Positions 9,115 through 16,619 of a stretch of DNA of 64,000 nt are shown piece after piece. Made by a program: the position numbers and the translations under genes. The first letter of the stretch is position 1. Each line of letters opens with the position of its first letter. The DNA lies in the NCBI RefSeq assembly GCF_009769165.1, contig NZ_CP043476.1, forward strand, positions 1,488,001 through 1,552,000, read 5' to 3'. The DNA comes from Xanthomonas hyacinthi (GTDB lineage: Bacteria > Pseudomonadota > Gammaproteobacteria > Xanthomonadales > Xanthomonadaceae). The notes below the pieces were generated by a model that searched no databases, had not been told where the DNA came from, and saw only the letters and a program-made list of their open reading frames with translations.

Positions 9115-9882
9115 TTACGCCGACGGCACCGGGCCTTGGGTGGCCGCATGCCGGTCCAGCTCGGCCACCGCCTGCGGCCAGTCCGCGGCCATGGCCACCT
9201 CGCGCAGGCGCGGTTCGTCGGCGGACAGGCCATGCTCGGCCTCGTGCGCCCAGGTGGTGGCATACGGCGTGTGGATACCCCAGCCGCCGAGCGCGATCAC
9301 CGGCTCCACGTCCGAGCGCAGCGAATTGCCGATCATCACGAAGCGCTCGGCGCCGATGCCGAATTCGGCCAGCACCTTGGCGTAGGTCCGCGGATCCTTC
9401 TCCGACACGATCTCGATGCGCGGGAACAGCGCGCCGAGCCCGGACTGCGCGATCTTCGCCTCCTGGTGGAACAGGTCGCCCTTGGTGATCAGCACCACGT
9501 CGAATTCAGCGGCGATCGCGGCCACCGCCTCGCGCACGCCGGCGATCACCTCCACCGGATGCTGCAGCGTGGCGCGGCCGATCTCGACGATGCGCTGCAG
9601 GTCGCGCGCGGAAATGCGTGCCTCGGTCAGTTCGATCGCCGCCTCGATCATCGACAGGGTCATGCCCTTGGCGCCGTAACCGAACACCTTCAGGTTGCGC
9701 CGCTCCACCGCCAGCAGATGCTGCAGCGTGCCGGCGTCGCGCAGGTCCAGGTACTGGCCGAGGATGGCCTCGAACGCGGCTTCGGCGTCACGGTAGTAGT
9801 CCTCGCTTTTCCACAAGGTATCGTCGCCGTCGAAGCCGACCAGAGCGATGGCGGAGGAGCGCAGAGCGGTAGGCGTAGGCAT
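9115..9882 (-). CDS. HAD-superfamily hydrolase
   Basis: 255 aa cytoplasmic phosphatase-like protein. HAD motif I is GFDGDDTLW near residues 14-22 (first Asp the nucleophile), motif II is the Thr of LITKGD, motif III the Lys of SEKDP, and motif IV is the acidic group in IGNSLRSDVEP; all four are intact. The cap domain, about residues 30-110, is helical. The start at 9882 (MPTPTALRSS) places motif I where the family has it; an upstream in-frame extension to 10104 reads antisense to the neighbouring EF-hand gene and is rejected. Substrate is unknown. Confidence 0.88.
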   Translation of the reverse strand: MPTPTALRSSAIALVGFDGDDTLWKSEDYYRDAEAAFEAILGQYLDLRDAGTLQHLLAVERRNLKVFGYGAKGMTLSMIEAAIELTEARISARDLQRIVEIGRATLQHPVEVIAGVREAVAAIAAEFDVVLITKGDLFHQEAKIAQSGLGALFPRIEIVSEKDPRTYAKVLAEFGIGAERFVMIGNSLRSDVEPVIALGGWGIHTPYATTWAHEAEHGLSADEPRLREVAMAADWPQAVAELDRHAATQGPVPSA

Positions 9883-9904
9883 CGCGCAAGCATAGCAGCG
9901 CGGC

Positions 9905-10318
9905 TTATTGCGCTGCAGGGTCCCCGGGGCCGGGTTGGTAATGCGCGTACTCCTGGCGCGACAGCACGCCGTCGGCATCGGCATCGAACGTGTCGAAGGT
10001 TTCGCGCAGGACCGGGTCCGCCGCGGCTTCGGCGCGGCCGATACGGCCGTCGCGGTCCAGGTCCAACGCGGCGAAGCTGCGCGCGCCTGCCGCGGCGCCG
10101 GCATCGCTGGCGGGCGCCGCCGGCACCGGCAAGGTCGATGCCGGCGGCGCAGGCAACGGCGGCAGCGCCGTCGGCGCCGGGGTAGGCGCGGGCGTCGGCA
10201 TGGGCTGCGGCAATGTGGGCGCAGTCGGGTCCTGCTGCGCGGCGGCCAGACCCGACGCGGCGAGACCGGTCAGCAGCGGCACCAGGCACAGGCATAGCGA
10301 GCGGCGGGAAAGGGCCAT
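9905..10318 (-). CDS. exported EF-hand protein 1
   Basis: 137 aa: Sec signal peptide (residues 1-27, cleavage after GLAAA), a Pro/Ala/Thr linker of about 45 residues, then two EF-hand loops, DLDRDGRIGRAE and DADADGVLSRQE, each with Asp at positions 1, 3 and 5 and Glu at 12. Predicted to bind calcium in the periplasm or outside the cell. It ends 22 nt upstream of the HAD gene on the same strand. A second EF-hand gene follows upstream at 10555-10911. Confidence 0.85.
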   Translation of the reverse strand: MALSRRSLCLCLVPLLTGLAASGLAAAQQDPTAPTLPQPMPTPAPTPAPTALPPLPAPPASTLPVPAAPASDAGAAAGARSFAALDLDRDGRIGRAEAAADPVLRETFDTFDADADGVLSRQEYAHYQPGPGDPAAQ

Positions 10319-10554
10319 GGCAGCCTCGTCGATCGGCGGACCGCTACCCTACACCGTGCGCCGTCGCCGGCGGCCGTGCTCGTGTCGTGTTCTTTGGTGA
10401 AGCGCACGTGGCAGAAGGGCGGCACCAAGCCGCCCTTCCTTGCCCACGTATCGCATTCGATTCAGCGCGGGACTGCTTTGTGGCGGTCCCGCTCAGGAGC
10501 CGACGCGCGCTCGTCCACACGCGCATCAGCTGTCGCGATCGGCCTGCTGCTGCG

Positions 10555-10911
10555 TTACTGGCCGTTGCTGCCGGCCGCACCGCCCTGCTGCTTGGCCACA
10601 TACGCCTTGTATTCGTCCGGCGTCAACTTGCCGTTGTGATCGGCATCGGCCTGCGCAAAGATCTGGCTGAGGCCTGCGTTGACCTGCGCCTCCTGCTTGC
10701 TGATGGCGCCATCGCCATCGGTGTCGACATCCGCCCAGGTCTGGCCGCCGCCCGACGCGCTCGACTGCGCAGGCTGGCCGGTCGCACTGGTGGGCGACTG
10801 CGCCTGGGTCGCGGCATCGCTCTGCGCGTCCTGGGCGAAGGCCGGCAACGCCAGCGCGGCGGCGAGAATGGCGGCGGTACCGATCAGCGGGGTGCGGTTG
10901 CGAATCTTCAT
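10555..10911 (-). CDS. exported EF-hand protein 2
   Basis: 118 aa, same architecture as the neighbour at 9905: signal peptide (MKIRNRTPLIGTAAILAAAL), a Gln/Ala/Ser linker, and two EF-hand loops, DVDTDGDGAISKQE and DADHNGKLTPDE. The start is fixed by AGGAG eight nt upstream of the ATG at 10911; the open frame continues to 11073 but lacks support. Likely a tandem duplicate with a diverged linker. Role unknown beyond calcium binding. Confidence 0.87.
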   Translation of the reverse strand: MKIRNRTPLIGTAAILAAALALPAFAQDAQSDAATQAQSPTSATGQPAQSSASGGGQTWADVDTDGDGAISKQEAQVNAGLSQIFAQADADHNGKLTPDEYKAYVAKQQGGAAGSNGQ

Positions 10912-11136
10912 GGGTGGTCTCCTATGCTCTCTCGGTTGTGGCATGCCCGGTCGAATCCGGTGCATGGCCACACCCTGCCGGTACCAGGCTGAATCCATTC
11001 CCCTGCGAAAAAGCGCACGCAACGCCAGGTTAACCACCACAGCGAAAACACGCGCTACCGCCCTGGTTAGCACCCGGTGAGCATGCGGTAAGGCCTTCGT
11101 TCGAGGTGTTCGGAACTTGGAAAAAAAGCGTGTGTT

Positions 11137-11526
11137 TCACCCGATTTCGCGGTCGCCGCCGCCGGAGTTTTCGCTTGAACGCGAACTGAACGCGATCCAC
11201 CCGGCGGCCACGCCAGCAAGCGCGCCGGCCACTTCCAGCACCACCCGCGCGCCCAGTTCGTTCGGATCGTGGATGCTGGCCAGCGCCAAGCGCGCGTACA
11301 ACGGCGATTCCAGGCGCACGATGCCGGTGTAGAACAGGTTCCAGCAATCGATCCCGGCGGACACGGCGACCGCGATCAGGCACGACCAGCCCAGCGTATG
11401 GCCTTCCGACCACTGCAGCCAGCGGCACAGGCGATGCCACAGCGCATAGATCAGGAACCCGACCGCGAGCGCGATCAGCCCGGCTTCGAGCGAGCCCAGC
11501 AGGCCGAAGTGCAGCGGCAGGTTCAT
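11137..11526 (-). CDS. small inner-membrane protein, unknown
   Basis: 129 aa. Three hydrophobic segments at about residues 10-30, 45-65 and 90-115, with loops rich in Arg/Trp; the C-terminus is Ser/Gly/Glu-rich and likely cytoplasmic. The start is taken at MNLPLHFGLLGSLEAG (11526); in-frame codons upstream to 11604 look non-coding. I do not recognise the family. It resembles small membrane proteins of unknown function conserved in xanthomonads. Confidence 0.6.
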   Translation of the reverse strand: MNLPLHFGLLGSLEAGLIALAVGFLIYALWHRLCRWLQWSEGHTLGWSCLIAVAVSAGIDCWNLFYTGIVRLESPLYARLALASIHDPNELGARVVLEVAGALAGVAAGWIAFSSRSSENSGGGDREIG

Positions 11527-11734
11527 TGCGGTGCTTCCTGTGGTCGAGGAGAGCGCCAGTCTAGGGGGTGCGGCTGGCCGCGTGTGCGTACCCTTGCTTT
11601 GCAATCCAGGCAGCGTGTGGGTGCATGGTCGCGGCAGGTTCTATCGGTAGCGCCTGTGACGATGGATGGCCCGCGGCCACCTGGCATCTCTCCCACAAAC
11701 GTTTCGCCGCCGCCAGCCCAGCTGCCGAAACGCG

Positions 11735-11932
11735 CTAGCCATCGTTCTCGGCACTGGCGCTCACCACCGGTTCGCCGTCCTCATCCCAGCCCACCGTTAC
11801 CCGCATTGGTCGGCAGCAGACCTGGCAATCCTCCACGTACTGCTGCGCCTCGACCGACGGGTCCAGCGCCAGGTCGATCCATTCGCCGCAATATGGACAC
11901 TGCAGGACGGTGAAAATGTGTATGCCGCTCAT
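11735..11932 (-). CDS. CPXCG-motif cysteine-rich protein
   Basis: 65 aa small protein with CPYCGEWID at residues 12-20 and a second cysteine group, CQVCC, at 36-40; the four-cysteine pattern suggests a zinc ribbon. Acidic C-terminus (DEDGEP). Found widely as an orphan gene in gammaproteobacteria, function unknown. It lies 31 nt downstream of the VanX-type dipeptidase on the same strand. A decayed copy of its first 20 codons is present at 18307-18369. Confidence 0.85.
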   Translation of the reverse strand: MSGIHIFTVLQCPYCGEWIDLALDPSVEAQQYVEDCQVCCRPMRVTVGWDEDGEPVVSASAENDG

Positions 11933-11963
11933 GATCTGCGCCTGTCGATGCGAGACGGAAAGC

Positions 11964-12698
11964 CTAGCGTACCGGTACGTCGTAAGCGGTGCCGGGGCTG
12001 GGTTCGGGCTGGAAGGTGTAGTGCCACCATTCCAGCGGATAGTTGGCGAAGCCCTGCGCCGCCATCGCGCGCAAAAGCTGCTGGCGGTTTGCGCGCTGGG
12101 CAGCCTCGATGCCTGGCGCATCGGTATGCGCAGCCGGGTCGAAGAAGTCGAAGCCGGTGCCCATGTCCAGCGGCGTGCAATGGCCACTGCGGCAGTCGAG
12201 CAGGCCCAGGTCGACGGTGGCGCCGCGGCTGTGGCCGGAGGTCTCGGCGATGTAGTCGCCGAGCAGCACGCGCTTGTCCAGGTGCGGGTAGTAGCGCGCC
12301 TTGGCAGTCTGGTCGTTGAGATCGCCTGCCCAGGCGACGAAGGCGCGTACCGAGCGCTGCGGCCGGTAGCAGTCGAATACCTGCAGGCGGTAACCCTCGG
12401 CGCGCAGCGCGTGCTGCACGCGCGCCAGCGCCTGCGCGACCGGGGCCAGCAAATAGCACTTCGGCGCCTCGTAGCCGGGCACCGGGCGGCCGGTGAAGTT
12501 GTCGTGGCCGGCGTAGCGGATGTCCAGCGCGATCTCCGGCGCGACCTCGTGCACGTCCACCAGTCCGGCTTGCGCAGGCGTGGTCGCCGGCGACAGCACC
12601 GGGGCGATCGCCGCACTCGCCGCGCCGCTTGCCATGGCGACGGCGCATGCGCCGAGCAAGGCGAACACGGCCCGTTGCGCAGGCGGCGCCAGGCGCAT
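11964..12698 (-). CDS. ddpX: D-alanyl-D-alanine dipeptidase (M15, VanX/DdpX type)
   Basis: 244 aa periplasmic zinc dipeptidase that splits D-Ala-D-Ala. A signal peptide covers about residues 1-30 (MRLAPPAQRAVFALLG, cleavage near ASA-A). Zinc and catalytic motifs are intact: SGHSRGATVDL (His and Asp ligands) and EWWHY (catalytic Glu and third His). The start at 12698 gives a standard signal peptide; an in-frame ATG at 12761 would add 21 residues. With no vanA/vanH genes here, the likely job is use of wall-derived D-Ala-D-Ala as nutrient, in keeping with the murein-peptide genes at 25-37 kb. Confidence 0.88.
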   Translation of the reverse strand: MRLAPPAQRAVFALLGACAVAMASGAASAAIAPVLSPATTPAQAGLVDVHEVAPEIALDIRYAGHDNFTGRPVPGYEAPKCYLLAPVAQALARVQHALRAEGYRLQVFDCYRPQRSVRAFVAWAGDLNDQTAKARYYPHLDKRVLLGDYIAETSGHSRGATVDLGLLDCRSGHCTPLDMGTGFDFFDPAAHTDAPGIEAAQRANRQQLLRAMAAQGFANYPLEWWHYTFQPEPSPGTAYDVPVR

Positions 12699-12863
12699 GC
12701 GACACGGCACGGAATGCGGAGCGGCGCAGGCGATAGGCGGCATTTGCGCAGCATAGGCCATCGCGGTGCAGGGCGGACTGCAGGCACCGTTGGATTCAGG
12801 AGGGACGCGCGCCAGTCGACGTCGGCTGGCACGCGGACACTCGTCAGCAGACAACAATCGTCG

Positions 12864-13245
12864 GTAAGCGTCCGGTGACATCACCTGTACTGGCTGCACG
12901 CGTGGCGCTGAGAGAGAGGTCCTTTTTGGACGGAGTTGATCGATGCAAGACAAGCAGCGGGAGTGGTCTGCGCATGTGCAGGCATGGCAGTCCAGCGGCG
13001 ACACTCAAGCGGCTTACTGCAGGGCGCATGGGGTGTCCTTGGCCAGCTTCGGCTACTGGCGGGGCAAGTTGATCGGGCCGGTGCAGCCGGCGTCGGCGGT
13101 GGTGCTGCCGATCCGGGTCGCCCCGGCGGTGCAGGAGGCGCGTGTGGAGATCGGTCTGCCCGGCGGCATCGTGCTGCACGTGGCAGCCGCCGATCCGGCT
13201 TGGCTGGCCGGCCTGCTGCGTTTGCTGGGCGCATGCTGAGCCTGG
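12864..13245 (+). mobile_element. IS66-family remnant (left end plus tnpA)
   Basis: Begins with GTAAGCG at 12864-12870, the conserved terminal sequence of IS66-family elements, followed by an intact tnpA-type gene. The reading for tnpB starts in the expected overlap at 13233 (ATGCTGAGCCTG) but is lost within a few codons; tnpB, tnpC and the right inverted repeat are absent. The right boundary, about 13245, falls inside an XRE regulator gene. Confidence 0.8.
12943..13239 (+). CDS. tnpA: IS66 accessory protein TnpA
   Basis: 98 aa, complete. The N-terminal helix-turn-helix region (QREWSAHVQAWQSSGDTQAAY, then CRAHGVSLASFGYWRGKL) is the signature of IS66-family TnpA, the small DNA-binding accessory protein encoded before tnpB and tnpC. 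High GC like the chromosome, unlike the AT-richer DNA immediately to its right. With the transposase gene missing, it is an orphan and the element cannot move by itself. Confidence 0.88.
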   Translation: MQDKQREWSAHVQAWQSSGDTQAAYCRAHGVSLASFGYWRGKLIGPVQPASAVVLPIRVAPAVQEARVEIGLPGGIVLHVAAADPAWLAGLLRLLGAC

Positions 13246-13249
13246 TAAC

Positions 13250-13389
13250 CATCCATCATGGCGTTCCCAGTGGGCAACAGCGCTTCTATTGACTTCAATC
13301 TTGGATGCCAAACGTTCCTGAGACAGGCTAGATAGACGTCTGGCATGAGGAATTCTATCTGCATGCAACGACAATTCAGATGATGCCAT
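13250..13389 (-). pseudogene. truncated XRE-family regulator
   Basis: Genuine gene start: GGAGG seven nt before the ATG at 13389, then about 46 codons of a Cro/cI-type DNA-binding domain (RRLSSLSQERLASKIEVNRS and AVAHWER, a helix-turn-helix). The frame then runs into the IS66 remnant and the rest of the protein is lost. Low GC like the ABC genes upstream, so it was probably the last gene, and regulator, of the island operon. Confidence 0.7.
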
Positions 13390-13540
13390 ATTAATCCTCC
13401 CTATGCTTACTTGTTGCCACCATGGCTATGAATTTAATCTTCTAATAATCTACTACCAGCGCAGGAAATTCTTTAAAATTTGCAATAATAATAATTAACC
13501 TGGACCAGAGCTGCAATATATTCCAGTACCACGACTATTT

Positions 13541-14746
13541 TCACCGGATTGCTTTTTTGTCCCGGAAAACGAAATTAATATAATCGAGAATGGTTGTGGA
13601 GGAACCCGCGCTTATCGTGGCGTACACAAATACACGGCCTGCAAGAAACCTAAGTAGAACGATAGTTATTACACTGAAGATCAGCGCCAGGATTACGTCT
13701 AGCGTAGGAACAGCGCCATTCAGTAGTCTAACAGGCATCGCGGCCATCGATGATGGAGGAAAGATAGAGAGAAATTCAAGGAACTCGCTTTGCGGATGCT
13801 TTGCGCCAGTCAATGAAATGAGTAGAAATGATATTGGAAGAATTGGCAATGTGTTTCGTATAGCTGACTGCTCACTTGGAAGGATGGCGGCAATTAAGGC
13901 GAAAAAACAATTCCAAAAACACAATCCCAGTACGCATATCAATACAAGGAGCCCCACTATGCTCGATTGCGCCAGAAGATCGACGACAACAGATAGTTGA
14001 ACAAAGCCCATCACTACTGCGGCCAGCGACGTGTAGATCGCATAAGTGACGATGGTCTTAAGGCCATGCAGCGTTGCGGCAATGATCTTCCCGTCTAGCC
14101 ATGTTTGTGCTGGGAGCGCGGTCAGTACCATCTCACTGATGCGACCAAATTTCTCACCTGCGATACCCTGCACCAGCATTGAGAGGCAGCCGATGACGCC
14201 CAGCATAGTCAGTACAATAAAGCCAATGGCGAACCCATAAACTGATGCTGTCTTGGGTCTAAAGGCGGAGTCGATATAAGCTAGATCAAAATTCACGGGC
14301 TCGTTGATCCGCTCGTAAGCCGGCATGGAAAGCCCGGCAGTCTGGATGCGCAGATTACGCTGATGAGCTTGCATGAGTTCTTGAAATTCATCGGTCCAAT
14401 TGGGTGATCTGTGCACCAAAAGCGTATAACCAGATGATCCGTGATCAGTAGCTTCTAGCAGGATGCCATCGAGTTGATCGCCCTTCAGTTCAAGTTTCTT
14501 TCGTTCAAGGTCCCTCGGAGAGATGGGTTCGAAATGAAAGCGGCCATCGCCGTTAGCGAGCGGAAGACCTTGTATCGAGGTGGCGATCCGCACCGGCGCT
14601 TTCGACCCTGCGTTCAAAATCGCCTCGCCGCCGAAGCGCAACGCAGCCAAGAGCATAAGGATCAAAAGACTAATTACTTCGCCGCGAAAATCAAAGAAAC
14701 GCAGGAATTCGAACTTCGCAACCGACCATACTCTTGAGTCGTTCAT
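13541..14746 (-). CDS. ABC-2 type permease of the island
   Basis: 401 aa integral membrane protein of the NatB/ABC-2 exporter type. One N-terminal transmembrane helix near residues 20-40, a periplasmic domain of about 140 residues, then five to six helices from residue 175 on; the C-terminal half has the usual small loops. The start overlaps the stop of the ATPase gene by 4 nt (14743-14746), so the two are translationally coupled and form one exporter. GC is well below the window average. No peptidase domain is present. In this context it most likely exports the small peptides encoded upstream or gives self-protection. Confidence 0.88.
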   Translation of the reverse strand: MNDSRVWSVAKFEFLRFFDFRGEVISLLILMLLAALRFGGEAILNAGSKAPVRIATSIQGLPLANGDGRFHFEPISPRDLERKKLELKGDQLDGILLEATDHGSSGYTLLVHRSPNWTDEFQELMQAHQRNLRIQTAGLSMPAYERINEPVNFDLAYIDSAFRPKTASVYGFAIGFIVLTMLGVIGCLSMLVQGIAGEKFGRISEMVLTALPAQTWLDGKIIAATLHGLKTIVTYAIYTSLAAVVMGFVQLSVVVDLLAQSSIVGLLVLICVLGLCFWNCFFALIAAILPSEQSAIRNTLPILPISFLLISLTGAKHPQSEFLEFLSIFPPSSMAAMPVRLLNGAVPTLDVILALIFSVITIVLLRFLAGRVFVYATISAGSSTTILDYINFVFRDKKAIR

Positions 14747-15678
14747 TGGGAACTCTTGGAAGATTGCGGAGAATCTTTGACCACCGAAAGATACCTCTGA
14801 TGTAGATCTTCTTTAATGATGCCAATGTCACGCACGTCAGCGCGTGCAGCAATGGTTGAAAGTCTAGAGTAAAATTCGCTTGGCGTCGCAACCTGCAGGC
14901 GTAGCGTCAAGTTGCCAGGATTGGCTGAAACGACCTCAGAAGCATCCCAGTGGTCGGAATTTTCTGGCTCTATATCGTCATTAAAGAAGATCTGCACTGC
15001 TCTGATAGCAGGATGGATTTGTGCCTGGCCATTGTCAGGAGGGGAGTCGCTTACTATCTGGCCCTGCTTTATTATCAGAATATGATCTGAGATCCGCTGC
15101 ACCAATGAGAGCTGGTGCGCCGAAAGTAGAATTCCAACTCCAAGTTGACACTGCTGGTGCAATAATGTGGAAACGGCCTCTTGGTTTACTGGGTCAAGGC
15201 CGGAAAACGGCTCGTCCAAGATGAGATATCGTGGCTGGTGGATCAGGCAGCAAGCTAGTTGCAATTTTTGCTGGTTACCCTTGGAAAGAGTGCTGACCTT
15301 TTCACTTCTCTTTCCGCTCAATTCAAATTTATCCAACCAATGGCGTGATGCTGACTTCGAATCGGCTTTAGACATTCCTCGTATACGGCCCCAGTATTCG
15401 AGAACATCGCCAATACGAACGTCCTGGTACAAGCCACGCTCTTCCGGGAGAAAGCCGACATCCTCCCTCCTCACCTCTCGGATTGCGCTGGAGTCTTGAA
15501 TCACGACACTGCCAGAGTCTGGCCGTAAAAGACCGACAATCATCCTGAAAGTGGAAGACTTTCCCGCTCCGTTAGGACCGATAAGTGAGAGAATTTGCCC
15601 GCCTTTAACGCTCAAGCTAACGTCACTGACGGCAGGAAAATTCCCGAATTTTTTCGACATGTTGAGCACCCTCAACAT
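14743..15678 (-). CDS. ABC exporter ATPase of the island
   Basis: 311 aa. Walker A GPNGAGKSS (residues 34-42), Q-loop region GFLPEERGLYQD, signature LSKGNQQKLQ, Walker B YLILDEPFSG, H-switch LLSAHQLS: a complete nucleotide-binding domain of the NatA/DrrA type, with an extra C-terminal domain of about 90 residues as in NatA-like exporters. It overlaps the permease start by 4 nt and the end of the upstream HDH-motif gene by 7 nt, so the genes form one tightly packed operon. Low GC. Energises the 13541 permease. Confidence 0.92.
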   Translation of the reverse strand: MLRVLNMSKKFGNFPAVSDVSLSVKGGQILSLIGPNGAGKSSTFRMIVGLLRPDSGSVVIQDSSAIREVRREDVGFLPEERGLYQDVRIGDVLEYWGRIRGMSKADSKSASRHWLDKFELSGKRSEKVSTLSKGNQQKLQLACCLIHQPRYLILDEPFSGLDPVNQEAVSTLLHQQCQLGVGILLSAHQLSLVQRISDHILIIKQGQIVSDSPPDNGQAQIHPAIRAVQIFFNDDIEPENSDHWDASEVVSANPGNLTLRLQVATPSEFYSRLSTIAARADVRDIGIIKEDLHQRYLSVVKDSPQSSKSSQ

Positions 15679-16619
15679 GTCGTGCCACCTAGGCCGACCG
15701 AGGGTGGAGAGATTAACTTCTCAAGGTCCGCGGTATATATACGGGACCATTCCCTCAGAAACGCTGGATCTGTATCGCCAATCCCGGCATATATCTCCAG
15801 CGCCTCTTCTGCAGAAGTCTTGGCTGATGCAAACGCATGGTAGGCGCACATGCGAACTCGTTCGAGCGGATGTTTTCGGCCGATTTTCTCTAAAATGCCT
15901 TGGGACTCGCTGTCGGTGTGAGCTGCGAGTATGTGGAAGAGTGGCGCTGCGCCAATGCGATTTATGACCCCGGAGATTGAGCCCTTGTCGATGTCGAAGG
16001 CATACTGGTCCATAACGCTGGACCTCATCGTATTCTCCATGATATTCAGCGAGATGGAGAATTTGTCGGCCGGTAGCTGGTTATGGATATCTGTAAAAGC
16101 CCGGTAAAGCATTACCTTTCCGGCCTCAAGGCGAGTTCTTTCAACGAACTTGAGATCAGCATCTTCGCCCTTGTAGCCAATTTTATCTTTGTACTCATAT
16201 TCGTAATAATCACTCCAATATCCAGGGCCGTGATATCCCACCGTCATGAAATTGAAGTTGTGATCATGTGGCTTATAGTAGAAAAAAGGATCTGTACCGC
16301 TGACTTTCATGATCTATTCGTTCTCGCTTGCCCACAAGCAAGCACGAATGAAGAACGACTGCCCGCGTCGTTGGGGGCCGTATAGCATGAAGACCTGCGG
16401 AGAGTAAGAGTTACTTGGTTGTATAGATCGATAATCTCCCAGCTCCTTGCATATCATTTCGGCAAGGAATGTGCGGTTATTTCCGAGTGCCTTCAGTGCT
16501 GGAGCGACTTCGACGAACGAATCATGATCGGTCGGATCGAAACGATCCTGATGGAGTTTTTCGACTAGTGCTTCGAGATCAGAGGTTGGCTGGTCTTCGG
16601 TATCGATCACTAGTGGCAT
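15672..16619 (-). pseudogene. HDH-motif (cupin-like) protein split by an in-frame amber codon
   Basis: Two open halves in the same frame: 16619-16317 (101 codons, MPLVIDTEDQP...WASENE) and 16310-15672 (212 codons, MKVSGTDPFF...), separated by one TAG (16316-16314) and one ATC codon. The joined product would be about 315 aa. The first half ends in a beta-strand-rich segment (YSPQVFMLY, SFFIRACLW); the second carries PHDHNFNF, GPGYWSDYYEYEY and FTDIHNQLP, whose three histidines could bind metal as in cupins and related oxygenases. I recall no characterised function. Its start overlaps the end of the 16610 gene by 10 nt, and its end overlaps the ATPase start. A single C-to-T change from CAG would explain the stop. 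Either a recent nonsense mutation, a sequencing error, or reinitiation at the ATG 6 nt after the stop. Confidence 0.6.

Noticed and set aside
11964..12698. Vancomycin-resistance VanX
   Set aside because: Same enzyme family but no vanH, vanA or vanRS nearby, and the host is Gram-negative; a nutritional dipeptidase is more likely.
12844..13389. 181-codon minus-strand frame as a single protein
   Set aside because: Only the first ~46 codons look like protein (XRE helix-turn-helix); the rest is antisense to IS66 tnpA. Treated as a truncated regulator.
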